Assembly (NCBI GenBank): GCA_030844895.1
Contig: CM061223.1
Coordinates: 4,340,001-4,404,000, forward strand
DNA: 64,000 nucleotides
Direction: 5' to 3'
Source: Ambrosia x helenae
Lineage: Eukaryota; Streptophyta; Magnoliopsida; Asterales; Asteraceae
A model generated the notes under the pieces. The model searched no databases. It was given only the letters and a program-made list of their open reading frames with translations, and had not been told where the DNA came from. Made by a program: the position numbers and the translations under genes. This document shows positions 11,311 through 21,925 of this stretch, piece by piece. The stretch's first letter is position 1. Each line of letters opens with the position of its first letter.

Positions 11311-12760
11311 TCAAGTTGAAGATGCGGGCTCTATCTTCTTCATCGGGATGCCATCGCCTTCATCATGGTAAACATACGCAAAACCGCCATGTCTAGTCAT
11401 ATCCATACTCGCGGTTTCATCTTCAGGGGAGATCCGCAGCAATTTAAGCTTGTGTAGAATAAAAAACAAAGGACCCATTGTGGCACTCACAAACCCAAAT
11501 ATCACTAGAATCTGGATCACATGTGCACCCAACAGTTTCCCCCCACCCCCCATAAACAACCCATATGGGCGACCCGGTTTCCCCGGATAAACCTCGTTCA
11601 CATACTTCTCCTTCGTAAACAAGGCCGTGAATATAATCCCCCACGCCCCACACCCACCATGGAGCTGAGCCGCTTCAAGTGGGTCATCATACTTACACTG
11701 TGTTCCCGAGTTTCATTAAAGGATGGAAGAGAAAGGATCTCCCTCCTCTTCCATTCTCTCTAATTCCTTCCAAATTGGAAAGATTGAAAATCACATTTAA
11801 ATCCCCTTTATTATCTCTCTCATTCCCTCCCTTTCCCTCCTACAAAAAACTATGGAACACATTTTTCCTCCACTTCCTTCCCAATCATTTCTCTTCCATC
11901 CTTTAATGAAACTCTGGAACAGAGTGTTAAACTTCTCAGCTAGTTTGTTGCACCCGGTCAATACACACGCGGCTACAAACCCACATATGACCGCAACCCA
12001 TGGCTTGACCACTGAGCACCCTGCGGTTATAGCTGCAAACCCACCCAACAGCCCATTGCACACGTCTACCACATTCCAATGCCCCGAAATAATTCTTTTC
12101 CCAAACAAAGTGGTTAAAGCCGCTGTACAACCCGCTAGGGTTGTTGTGACGGCGGTCCTCCCAACCGCGCTCCATTGCCCATAATAATTCCCCGACTCAT
12201 ACGGACTCAAGATTTTTGTAAACGAACCCAGGTTAAACCCGTACCATCCGAACCATAACAAAAAGGTTCCCAACACTACCAACGAGGCACTATGGCCTCG
12301 TAGGGCAACGGATCGGCCGCTATTGTCAAAACGGCCGATCCGTGGGCCTTCGATTAACGCACCGTACAAACCAGCGATGCCACCAACCATATGAACAACA
12401 CCAGACCCTGCAAAGTCAATGACACCAGATCCAAGAAACAAGTTATCCACGTTGGACGCACTTGCCCATCCATCAACAGACCAGAACCAATGAGAAACAA
12501 CCGGGTACACAAACCCGGTCAAGAAAGTAGAGTATATAAGATAAGCAACAAACTGGGTCCTCTCAGCAATGGACCCGGATGTAATACCGGCAGAAGCAAT
12601 AGCAAAAGCCCATTGGTATAAAAAATAACTGTAATCAAAGTTAGAAGAAGGAATATCTTTCAAACCGAAGTTATGTTTTCCGATAAAGCCGTTGGAGGGT
12701 GTACCGAATGCAAAAGCGAAGCCAAAGAGGTAATAAAAGAGGCCACCGGCAGCAGCGTCA

Positions 12761-12796
<36 letters not shown>

Positions 12797-12981
12797 TCGG
12801 AGAACACGAGGTAGGCAGAGAAGAGAAGGTACATGGAGTCGACAGCGAATGCGGTGTCGGTGAACTTGTCGGAGACGGTGTTGATTTGGTCGCAAATGAA
12901 GGAGGCGGCGACCAAGGCGTCAGTGGTGTTGGCGCCGAACATGGCGGCTAAAGAGTCGGGGGAACATGTCCGAGAAGCCAT
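11311..12981 (-). pseudogene. AMT1-like: AMT1-type ammonium transporter, broken by a MITE and a TM2 deletion
   Basis: Single exon on the minus strand, ATG at 12979-12981, stop at 11311-11313. Clear AMT1 signatures are KNTMNIMLTNVLDAAAGG, FDYSYFLYQWAFA, SGSIAERTQFVAYL, DFAGSGVVHMVGGIAGLYG with the first pore His, GHSASLVVLGTFLLWFGWYG, and, beyond the insertion, QLHGGCGAWG with the second pore His and KPGRPYGLFMGGGGKLLGA. Two lesions are visible. About 14 residues are missing between YLVFS and KNTMN, removing most of TM2. A 231-bp MITE (11696-11926) splits the exon between EKF and KYDDP; the insertion plus its target duplication is 234 bp, so frame is preserved in length, but the MITE carries stops. 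Intact family members import ammonium across the plasma membrane. This copy is very unlikely to do so. Confidence 0.93.
11696..11926. mobile_element. Tourist/PIF-like MITE (family A) in the AMT1 exon
   Basis: Terminal inverted repeats CACTGTGTTCCCGAGTTTC and, from the other end, CACTCTGTTCCAGAGTTTC, continuing as ATTAAAGGATGGAAGAG on both sides. Flanked by TTA on each side (11693-11695 and 11927-11929), a 3-bp target duplication typical of PIF/Harbinger MITEs. Removing the element and one TTA restores AMT1 continuity. A related copy is at 33447-33871. Confidence 0.9.
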
Positions 12982-13853
12982 TATTATTATTATTATTGGT
13001 TAACTCCGGCGATGGCAGACGCCTGATGGAGTTAAGGGATTATTATTATTATTATTGGTGAGAGATGGGAATAGTCAGTTGTGATAAATGAGTAAATATA
13101 CGGAGGCGGGGATGCAAACTTAAATATGTTAAAGTTTGGGGATGCAAACTTAAGTCACTTGTACAAAATAATTGTTAAGAGTTTAGAGTGAAGGAATTCA
13201 GCAGTGAAGCTCACTTCTTGGTGGAGGAATTCATTACCTATTTATTCTTAGTCAACCATATTAATTGGCATTTACATCACATTATTAAGCAGAATAATCT
13301 CCTCCACGGTTTGTGCTATGGTTGAGACCATGCGTAGTGGTTCAAGCCCCATATGGGCGTTTTTTGTCATGTGAACACCATGTCAGCAAGGAAGTTTTTA
13401 GCCAAAAAAATGGTGTAGTGGTTCAAGCCCTTTCTTACCTCATAATCATTACCAATTTATTAAGTCTATTTACAAAAATAACTAAAAACGTATGTATATG
13501 TATTGAATATCTTTAATTAATTATATTAATAAACAGCTAATGTCATATGCAATGATTGTTTTTTATGTTTTAGAAATGCATTTAATATTGGAGTTAAAGT
13601 TTGTAGCCATATACCGGCGTTATTCAAAGCACGCCACTCTAAATTTTATTACATTTAACGCCTATATGTAATGGATTAATGGCGTGATTAAGCATGAATT
13701 GGGACAATTAACGCCCCATTACTTTTGGTTTGATTGTGACCTTTGTATCTATAAATGTACATCTCATTGTATTGGAAATGCATTCAAAACAATTGATACC
13801 ATAATTGATATTATTTATAAGCTAATGCTTTGCACTTTGAAGAGGGTTTCTGA

Positions 13854-13855
<2 letters not shown>
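12982..13855. other. Upstream of the AMT1 pseudogene; no gene seen
   Basis: Short (ATT)n runs lie at about 12980-13000 and 13038-13058. The words at 13190-13246 and 13820-13860 match 24785-24935, but the intervening 570 bp (about 13248-13820) are absent from that second copy. A TATTTAT word flanks the extra piece on both sides, so it may be an insertion here. No coding frame or recognisable terminal repeat was found in it. Confidence 0.5.

Positions 13856-13935
<80 letters not shown>
13856..13935. repeat. (ATA)n microsatellite
   Basis: About 27 uninterrupted ATA/TAA triplets directly before repeat B. The second copy has a shorter array at 25364-25413. Confidence 0.95.
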
Positions 13936-14990
13936 TAGTACAATGATTTATCTCATTGTACGTAGACATCCATGTAAATGGTCACATCGTATGATAATTC
14001 CTCTCATCTCGTCGTACAATAATAGTGAAAATGATATGCATGTGAATGGTCTGCCAAACAAAGAACCAAAACAAATGCAAGTTTTGTCTTTCACAATGAC
14101 AAAACAATAATTTGTTCCACCTCGTCTTTGGGGCATAATGATAGCCTACACCATCTTGCCTTTCACCCCATCATCTTTCACAAGGGGAGTTTGCACCATT
14201 TGCCATCCCATTGCACATTGTGACACCAAGGTAGAGAACTAGAGACGCAACATTTTCATCGTTTTTTGCTTGCAATCCACATATATTGCACTTTGTAACA
14301 AGTCGCTCCATGTCCGCCCGCGACCCAAAGATATATATTGACCTTTAGTGGAAGCCATTTATTCCAATTAATTATGAAATCGTTGTTGCAACAACCTGAC
14401 TTAGAAAGAATTGTTCCCACTAATTTAACAAAAATTGTCCAATTAGTATCACCAAGACAAATACATCTGTCTTATTAGACTATAAGGAGTGGTGGTGCGA
14501 AAGAAGGGATGAAGCGCCCCATGTGACACTTTTAGGTCCCATGTGAAGGTGGGAAAATTGTGAGGAGTGGAAGGGGGAGAAGGGGAAATGAATAATATTA
14601 TTGTGTGTAAGATTAAAATAAATAAATAAATAAATCATTCAATCAATCAACAATATGAAAGACTCAATCAGATTCAACCACGTGGCAAAAGCAGTGCCCC
14701 CATGCTCGTGAAGAGTCCCCCCCCCCTCCCCCCACTCCGGACGGTCTTAACTAAAAAATGCCTTCCGATTACTTGCGTATCTTGACTTAAAGAAAACGCC
14801 TCAGTTTAATTTAGAACTTGTTTGTGCGTATCTTGACTTAAAGAAAACGCCTCAGTTTAATTTAGAACTTGTTGGTGATAATTTGGTGATAGAATTATTT
14901 TTTCATTTGTGCTTCCTTCAATAGGTACCCACACCCTCGAAATTTTCTGTTTTATTAAATACCTTGTTTTAATGTCATTAGGATGTGGCG
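13936..14990. repeat. Repeat B, copy 1
   Basis: Nearly identical to 25414-25877 plus 30955-31541, the second copy being split by the full-length Copia. Contains a MITE (14478-14746) and a short tandem duplication at about 14770-14875 (CGTATCTTGACTTAAAGAAA twice), both shared by the second copy. The match ends at GGATGTGG near 14990. Confidence 0.9.
14478..14746. mobile_element. PIF/Tourist-like MITE (family C), copy 1
   Basis: Ends GACTATAAGGAGTG and CACTCCGGACGGTC form imperfect inverted repeats flanked by TTA at 14475-14477 and 14747-14749. About 269 bp with an AT-rich core. Further copies are at 31040-31299 (through the repeat B duplication) and 45193-45538. Confidence 0.8.
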
Positions 14991-15335
14991 CTAGGGAGCC
15001 AAAGGTATCAAAGGCCAAAGGGATAAAGACATGTTGGTTCTCTGCACAAGCTTTAGCATGCTTATCTACTTTCTTCGATTCCGCCTTTCGCGATGCTTGC
15101 CCAGCTACAAACCCTGTTTCCCTTAAACCAACCAAAGGAGATACCCCTGTGAGGTCCACGCAAGCATGTTTCCCCCTCTCCCAACCAAAGACAAGCAGAT
15201 CTGCTGGTCGCAGGGTGGATCTCCCTTCCGCAGGGTCGGTGAGAAAATTGACAGGGGCCTCCTTTTTGGCAGATCTGCTACTCGCTTCTTTTGTAATTTG
15301 TAGTCATGATGACTCACTCACCATTTGAAGCATAG
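14985..15335 (-). pseudogene. LINE C-terminal fragment 1
   Basis: The minus strand translates to HACVDLTGVSPLVGLRE, then FVAGQ and ENQHVFIPLAFDTFGSLAP, resembling the C-terminal part of plant non-LTR reverse transcriptases (segment with CVDLTG, FVPGQA and a FIPF..FDTFG block). The homology breaks at the edge of repeat B. A diverged second copy is at 31919-32560. Neither retains a polymerase domain. Family assignment rests on remembered motifs. Confidence 0.6.
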
Positions 15336-15339
15336 TCTG

Positions 15340-15760
15340 TTTCGTCTTGCCTTTGGACTCGTAGTTTCGCTATTCATAAAAGAATGACGTCGCAGCTTGT
15401 TGCCCGTCTATTTGCTATCATAATGTACATTTGTCCTTTTAACGAAATTAAATTATGTTGTAATACAAAAAAAAGTATAACCTATATTACTGAAATCCTT
15501 ATAGTTTTTTAAAGATTACTGTGAAAAATATTTGTAACCCTAAGTGCATAACTTTTTTAAAATGCCTAGCCCAATGAAAGTTACTTGGTCAAAGTCTAAA
15601 ATTAAAACAAGAGCCCATTTTCATCAAAAAAGTACAATACTAAATTGTTTAAGCCCAAAACTAAGAGCCCTGTTACCCGTTTGCCACTTTATCCTATAAT
15701 GTGACAAGAATTGAATGGGCCACTTCTCTGGGTTTTCTAGTCGAGATCGACACTCTATTA
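15340..15760. other. No gene or element recognised
   Basis: AT-rich sequence between the LINE fragment and the MITE nest. No coding frame or terminal repeat is evident. Confidence 0.5.
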
Positions 15761-16270
15761 CTTTTGGTAGCCTCTTAATGAGGCTCTGAACCATTCAGTG
15801 CTGAATGATTCAGCATTCAGCGCATTTATTTCAGCTTCTGAATGGAATGGTTAAGGCTGAATCATTAAGATTTGAGATGTAGCTAAACCATTAAGCACTG
15901 AATCATCAAGCACTGAACTATGCTGAACCTTAATGAGACTCTCCTATCAATGTGGGACAAGAAAATTAACCATTAAGAGGTCCAACTTAGGGGCTGTTTG
16001 GTAGCCTCTTAATCAGCCTCTTAATCATTCAGGTCTGAATCATTCAGCATTCAGACTGTTTGCTTCAGCATCTGAATGGAATGATTAAGTGCTGAACCAT
16101 TAAGCTAATAAGAGATGCTGAATGATTCAGCTCTTAATCATTTAGAGTCTCTTAACCATTCAGACCATCTTAATGATTCAGCACTTAATCAACCAAACAG
16201 CCCCTTAGTGATTCATCACTTAACCATTCAGATCTCTTAATGATTCAGCACTTAATCAACCAAACAACCC
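15761..16270. mobile_element. PIF/Harbinger-like MITE (family B), outer copy
   Basis: The left end TTTTGGTAGCCTCTTAATG and right end CACTTAATCAACCAAACAAC are a degraded terminal inverted repeat of the family best seen at 33210-33921. The interior is built of words such as CTGAATCATTAAG in both orientations. It has been split by a younger member of the same family at 15990-16204. Its own target duplication is not clear. Confidence 0.7.
15990..16204. mobile_element. PIF/Harbinger-like MITE (family B), inner copy
   Basis: Perfect ends GGGGCTGTTTGGT and ACCAAACAGCCCC, flanked by TTA at 15987-15989 and 16205-16207. 215 bp. The interior can fold back on itself through CTTAATCATTCAG-type words. Inserted inside an older relative. 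Confidence 0.92.
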
Positions 16271-16610
16271 TAATAGTATCTTTTCCCTTTTAACTACTAA
16301 AATGATTGTTTTATTGATGAACAATTACAGAAAACACATTATATTCACTAAATCGAAAATAAGTGTAAAACTATGTTATATTGAAATTCGGGTTAATTGT
16401 TTAAAATATAATGTATGTAATTACTTTTAGAAATTATACTACGTTACTTGTATAATGTTATACCAATATCGATAACTTTTTCACCTTCGTTTTCATTCCC
16501 AATGCCACAAGCCCTGTTTGTACAATAAATCTATACTATACTCTAGGTTTTATGTGTTTTATTTGATTATTACGAGAAAATACTAATAGTTTTTATAGTG
16601 TATTTAATAT
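16271..16610. other. AT-rich interval, nothing recognised
   Basis: No coding frame, RNA gene or element end seen. Confidence 0.5.
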
Positions 16611-16620
16611 ATTTGTAGGT

Positions 16621-17139
16621 AGGGGTGTAAATGACACGTAGCGGCTCGAGAGTTACCCGGGATCAGCTCGGCAAAAAGCCCGAACGAGCCGAGCCATAAC
16701 GAGCTCGAGCCCGAGCCCGAGCCTGAAATATGGCTCGTTTAGTTATCGAGCCCGAACTCGAGCCCTAGATACAAAGCTCGATTGGGCTCGCGAGCCTAAA
16801 CGAGCCCAAACATAATTATAAGTTATTTATATATCTCTTATAATTTATAGCCCACATCTCCAAAGCCCAAGTCCTTATTTCATAGGCCCATTTAATAACA
16901 CTCGCGAGCCGAGCTTTTGCGATCTCGAGCCGAGCTTTGAGCTCGTTTGAGATTGTTCTCAAATCACCTCGAGCCGAGCCGAGCCGAGCTCGAGCTTTTG
17001 ATTTTGCTAGCGAGCCGAGCTCGAGCTCAAGATTGTAGGCTCAAACCGAGCCGAGCTCGAGCTCGAGCTTCATAAAACCATAACGAGCCGAGCTCGAGCC
17101 CAGTCAGGCTCAGGCTCGGCTCGGCTCGTTTACACCCCT
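16621..17139. mobile_element. Non-autonomous TIR element rich in GAGCC/GCTCG words
   Basis: Ends AGGGGTGTAAA and TTTACACCCCT are inverted repeats. A 10-bp direct repeat ATTTGTAGGT flanks both sides (16611-16620 and 17140-17149). The interior is packed with GAGCCGAGCTCGAGC words in both orientations, so it can form many hairpins. A 9-11 bp duplication suggests Mutator-like mobilisation; no transposase is present. Confidence 0.85.
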
Positions 17140-17149
17140 ATTTGTAGGT

Positions 17150-17488
17150 ACTTTATTTACACTTGCTTACCTTTTTTAGTCCGAAAATAGTATATATGTA
17201 TATTATACATTGATTTTTTTCCCCAAATATTTGTATGTAAATATAAAAATTTATAAAAGACTTTGGGCCCTCGGGTTGACCATGCCTCGAGTCCTCACCC
17301 CCTCGCCACACTAATCACCGGCCATGGTGTTCATGTTTGTTCTTTTAACTTAATGAATGAAGATTCTTGTTTTTGTTCGTTTATTTATTAAACGAACGAA
17401 CATAAACTAACTTTCAATGGAACGGTTCACGAACTGTTCGCTGATTGTTTGATTCGTGTACAACCCTAATCAAAACTAATGAACCAAA
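17150..17488. other. No gene recognised
   Basis: Contains AACGAACGAACA/TTCGTTTATTTATT words resembling a common dispersed plant repeat, but no definable ends. Confidence 0.4.
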
Positions 17489-17755
17489 TGTGTCTAAACC
17501 TTGCAGTTTTTCCTCTAATAACAATTTTTAATGTTTATCTTAGATTATTGCGTTTGGAATCTGATTTTCAGATTATTGCGTTTGAAAAAGCAGATAATCA
17601 GTTTTTCGTGTTTGGATTGCGTTTTGAAAACGCAAATAATCAGTTTTTTAGGCTACCAAAACGCAATAATCTATAAGCAGTTCCACCCCTACTTTTCTAA
17701 AACGCATAATCTGTTTTGAATAATCAATCCCAAACACCCCTTAATTTGGTTTTTC
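17489..17755. repeat. Possible MITE with GATTATTGCGTTT words
   Basis: AGATTATTGCGTTT and its reverse complement AAACGCAATAATCT recur several times, and the right end reads CAAACACCCCTTAA, a typical end for Tourist-like MITEs. The left end was not resolved. A sequence with similar words is at about 54440-54580. Confidence 0.45.
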
Positions 17756-17861
17756 CTCTTGAAAACATTAACACACTAATTTTTTTATGGTTTCATAAAT
17801 TTAATAGAATGATTAAATAAGGAGCTTCACATATAGTTGTCCTTGTGTTCAATATAACAAA

Positions 17862-17900
17862 CTAGAATTTGACCCGCGCGTTACGGCGGGGACGCGTTGT
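17862..17900 (-). mobile_element. Helitron 3' terminus, minus strand
   Basis: Reversed, the sequence reads CCCGCCGTAACGCGCGGG (stem-loop), then a short spacer and CTAG followed by T, the hallmark of a Helitron 3' end. Near-identical termini occur at 34363-34399 and 39631-39660 on the plus strand. The partner 5' end (expected further right) was not found. Confidence 0.7.
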
Positions 17901-18503
17901 GACGCGGGGACATCGTAATCATGGGATGGACTTTGGTAGTGACGGCATAAAAAAAAAAAGTTCTTGTGAAAGATAAAAGGAAAGTGGCGACTACATTTTG
18001 AAGCAAATGATTTCTAAGAATTAGAAAACCAAATAATGCAATCAATTATTAATCAATAATCCATGTGGATATTTGAACATTAATGAAAGATTTCATAACT
18101 CTAGTACCATAATAAGCAATGAAAGCAAATTAGTATCATGAAAAAATTTGGCATCTGTGATATCTAAACCAAATTAATCAATAGTCAAAATTGAAAACTA
18201 AATTATTCCTTGGTCTCGGTCTCGTATTCTTGTCGTTTATTTCAGAAACACAATGTAGTTATATAACACGCATTGTTGCGCCAAGTCTTGTTTCTTGCAT
18301 CCATATGTTATGAAATATTGAGGATTACCATGTGCATTTGGTGAGTTCATGAATATACACAAGTTGTAAATCACATTATTTAAATTATTCATGACTAGTA
18401 CCCGCTCATGTCATTATAACCCAAAGTCACTCGACACCCTCACTGGGTTGCCACACTCACCGGGCCCGTGACTAACATTCTGTAGAGTTAAATGGCCACT
18501 ACA
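17901..18503. other. Presumed Helitron interior, no gene seen
   Basis: AT-rich non-coding sequence to the right of the reversed Helitron 3' end. It could belong to that element. Confidence 0.35.
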
Positions 18504-18648
18504 CCGTTGTTGTTGTTGCTGTTGCTCATGTTGTTGTTGTTGCTGTACTGTTGCTGTTGTTGGTGTTGTTGCTATTGCTGTTGTTGTTGTTGTCGTTGTT
18601 ACTGTTGTTGTTGATGTTGCTGTTGTTGTTGTTGTTGCTGTTGTTGTT

Positions 18649-18679
<31 letters not shown>

Positions 18680-18783
18680 CTGTTGTTGATGCTACTGTTG
18701 TTGTTGTTGTTACTGCTGCTGCTGGTGTTGTTATTGTTGTTGCTACAACTGTTGTTGTTGTTGCTGTTGCTGTTGCTGTTGAG
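18504..18783. repeat. Imperfect (TTG/CTG)n triplet array
   Basis: About 280 bp of TTG triplets with scattered CTG, ATG and ACT. Poly-Leu and poly-Asn frames on the two strands are artefacts. It ends exactly where the conserved word ACTTCTATTTCGAGTTGG of repeat A begins. Confidence 0.95.
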
Positions 18784-18998
18784 AGTAACCACTTCTATTT
18801 CGAGTTGGATAAAAATCAAATTGACAAGTTGGTGTCATTCATTTTCACCTCTCTAACCCATCTTAAACCCCCACATCTTTTTTTCACAACCCCCACTCAC
18901 TACCAATTTTTAAGAGAAATGGACAAGATGGAGGTTAACAGAGACCAATGGGAACCAATTTTTAACAGTTCGATGGAAGGCTTATCAGAGACCCATGG

Positions 18999-19001
<3 letters not shown>

Positions 19002-19072
<71 letters not shown>
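19002..19072. repeat. (TTA)n microsatellite
   Basis: About 23 ATT/TTA triplets between ACCCATGG and AAACATGAGAGC, the same site that holds other triplets in sister units. Confidence 0.95.
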
Positions 19073-19073
<1 letters not shown>

Positions 19074-19477
19074 ACATGAGAGCAAACACTTCTATTTCGA
19101 GTTGGATAAATATCAAACTGACAAGAGACAACAATACAATGTTCATGTATCATAAGGAATGACCAATCTCAGGTAAGCATTACCTGAGAACCTATATTGA
19201 CTTTTTATAGCTTATTGTATGTAATTGTTTTATCATGTATACCGAATTATTAAGTGGAAAAAAAATGTTGTACACACTAGTTTATATTTATAATAAGAAA
19301 TGATTTTTTTTTTATAAAAAACACAAATATCATGCTTAAAATACATAAAACACACTTAAAAATAAAAATAAAAATGAATCACATTGGGTCGTGGGGAGCC
19401 TCACGGCCCATGTAAATCTAGCAGATGGGATCCAACGGCCCATGGTGGTCCTTGCGGCCCATGGAAATGTGGCAGAT

Positions 19478-19545
19478 GACATCATCATCAGCATCATCAC
19501 CACCACCGCCGCCGCCGCCACCATCATCATCATTATTAGTATTAA
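19478..19545. repeat. Mixed CAT/CAC/CCG/ATT triplet array
   Basis: Counterpart of the array at 301-378, with a different composition and length, again followed by the AACATGAGAGC word. Confidence 0.85.
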
Positions 19546-19796
19546 ACATGAGAGCAAACACTTCTATTTCGAGTTGGATTAAAATCAAACTGACAAGTTG
19601 GTGTCATTGTTTGCATCAATGCTCAGGAACATTCTACTTCTTCTTCTGTAATGATCAGGAACATTCCAAATAACTATTTAAGCCTCTTTGCCTAAAGCTT
19701 CCAAGAGACAAAAATACAATGTTCATGTATCACAAGGAATGACCAATCTCAGGCAAACATTACCTGAGAACCTATATTGACTTGTTATAGTTTATT

Positions 19797-20275
19797 CAGA
19801 GCCGACCCAACATATTTAGAGGCCCTAAGCGAACTGAAAAGTTGATGACCCTTTGAAAACCTTCTTTTTTTTATATGAACTCTCTACTTTTACCCGGGCT
19901 TAGGACCGATCATCGAAGTGATCTTTTTTTTATTTAACTGAAGCGTTTAACTTTTTTTTTTTGTCTTTTTGCATAACCAGATTCATAGATTCGGTTTCAA
20001 ATTGACATTAAATTATTGGTAAAATCATAATTGCTCAAGAACTTGCTATTGGAGTATCACAATTGGAAATTGACTACAATCTATTCAATTAGTTTGAATG
20101 ATTTGTGTTCATCAGGCACTTCAGTTTCTCCATAGCCTTGCTCTTCAAGGTTGTCATATTCCATAGCCAGTCAAACCCAAGACATATACAAGTATATTTA
20201 AAAAAAATAGGGGCCCCTATTTTTTGAGGGCCCTAGGCCTTTGCCTTGGGTGGTATAACTAAAGGGCCGGCCCTG
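19797..20275. mobile_element. hAT-type MITE inside repeat A copy 2
   Basis: Ends CAGAGCCGACCC and GGGCCGGCCCTG are imperfect inverted repeats of the CAGGGCCGGCCC type. GTTTATT flanks both sides (19790-19796 and 20276-20282), seven of the eight bases expected for hAT. Repeat A copy 1 is uninterrupted at the matching site, which confirms the insertion. 479 bp, no coding capacity. Confidence 0.88.
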
Positions 20276-20683
20276 GTTTATTGTATGAACTGTTTTATCA
20301 TGCATACCGAATTATTAAGTGGAACAAAATTGTTGTATACGCTAATTTATATTTATAATAAGAAATGATTTTTTTTTATAAAAAACACAAATATCATTCT
20401 TAAAATACATATAACATACTAAAAAAAATGAATCCTATGGGTTAGTGGGAAACTCCACAACCCATGGAAGGCTTGTCAACGAAGACAAAAGCAAGTTTGC
20501 AAGCTGGTTTGTGACGTAAGTGAAATACGAAAGTTGGACGAAATGAGTAAACCTCATCCCACAATTCTCATAGCGTTACTTCCACAATCCCCATAAAATA
20601 AACACTTGTACTAAGGACATGTGTAATAATTCTTAAACTTTTGTTAAGACTCACATAAATTTTCAAATAAACGGTTACAAAAC

Positions 20684-21851
20684 ATTTTGGTTGCATTTTA
20701 CTAATTCTCCTATATACACCAATTTTCTTGACCTATAAGTGAACACTTAAACTAATTTTGATAGAAAAAAATATTGTTAAAGATCCATACATGTGTGTGT
20801 GCAATGAATCGTGAGCTGAGTGATAAGAGGAAAGAGCAAATATACTTTTAGACCAACATAACATATGTACAACGAATAAATGATACCAAGAAGCCTAATT
20901 GGCTAAGTCCCCCCACGTAGGCTTTTGTTAACAGAAATAGGGTTATGAGCATGACATGCAACCATAAAAAACTTTTTATAGTGGAAATCTTTGAGCATCA
21001 TGACAACCAAACATTAGCCAACCATAGATCATAGATGCCTTTTATACATTTCAAAATTACCAAGATATCCTTTCTTTGGTGAAGCACACCATGTGAAAAT
21101 GAAGAAGATAAAGACTATGACATGTACAACATGACATTTTGTTCTTTTTCGTTTAAACTTTCATTATTTTATTTGATAAAAGTTAAATTTTCTATAAGAT
21201 TTAACTTTACAATTTTAAATCTTTTATGAATTTTATACACTTATTTTATAACATTAATCATTCCGTATTTTGTTAAAATTTAATTTGTTTTATACTTTTT
21301 ATATTCTTTATTTTTCTCATCTACATTTTCAAAAACTCACTGTATATGTTTAAATTTTTAGTTACGACACTTTATTATGTTTAAAAATATCACTTGTTTA
21401 TAAGGAATTGTCTTATTTGTATTGTTGTTATTGTTATAATTTACATTCATAGAGAAATTAAATGCTTATGAAGACATATTAAAAAATAAGCTACAAATCA
21501 TGTTTTATCCCATTAACTTGTTGTAAACGGATCCATGTTCATGTCTAGCCTCTTAGGTCTACGTGTCTTGTCGAGTCGTATGTGACACGATGTGGCAGCC
21601 CTAACTATAATTAGTGTTGTTTGTAGCCTGGGAGCCCCAACTCTAATTAGTAATTAGTCACCAACTTAAGAGTTGCTTGTAGCCTGCAATAGTAATACAT
21701 GTTGTATATGTATCCCTCCCCTAAGGTTGAGGGTTCTAGTTTTATCATGTGAAAAAAAAATATATAGATTTAGGAGTTTGATTAGTGGGTTGTTATTTAC
21801 GAGGGGCGGCAATTCTTGAAACGCCCGAACCCAATACAAAAAAAACAACCC
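20684..21851 (+). repeat. Large palindrome, left arm
   Basis: About 1.17 kb that reads almost identically in reverse complement at 21926-23092. From the centre outwards the match runs from the CCCAATAC/GTATTGGG words to TTGGTTGCATTTTACT. Its outer part coincides with repeat A (copy 1 at about 1045-1950). Confidence 0.92.
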
Positions 21852-21925
21852 GACTATTTTAAGTTATAACAAACCATGTGACTAGAAATGGAAAAGACAA
21901 TAATATATGGGTCAACTGAACTTGA

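Larger units (their letters stand above)
18784..21590. repeat. Repeat A, copy 2
   Basis: 19175-21590 matches 1-1954 closely, apart from an hAT MITE inserted at 19797-20275. Two additional partial units lie to the left (18785-18840 and 19073-19174). Contains triplet arrays at 19002-19072 and 19478-19545. Shares its right half with both arms of the large palindrome. Confidence 0.88.

Noticed and set aside
18551..18856. Open frames of poly-Leu and poly-Asn
   Set aside because: They only reflect the TTG triplet array on both strands.
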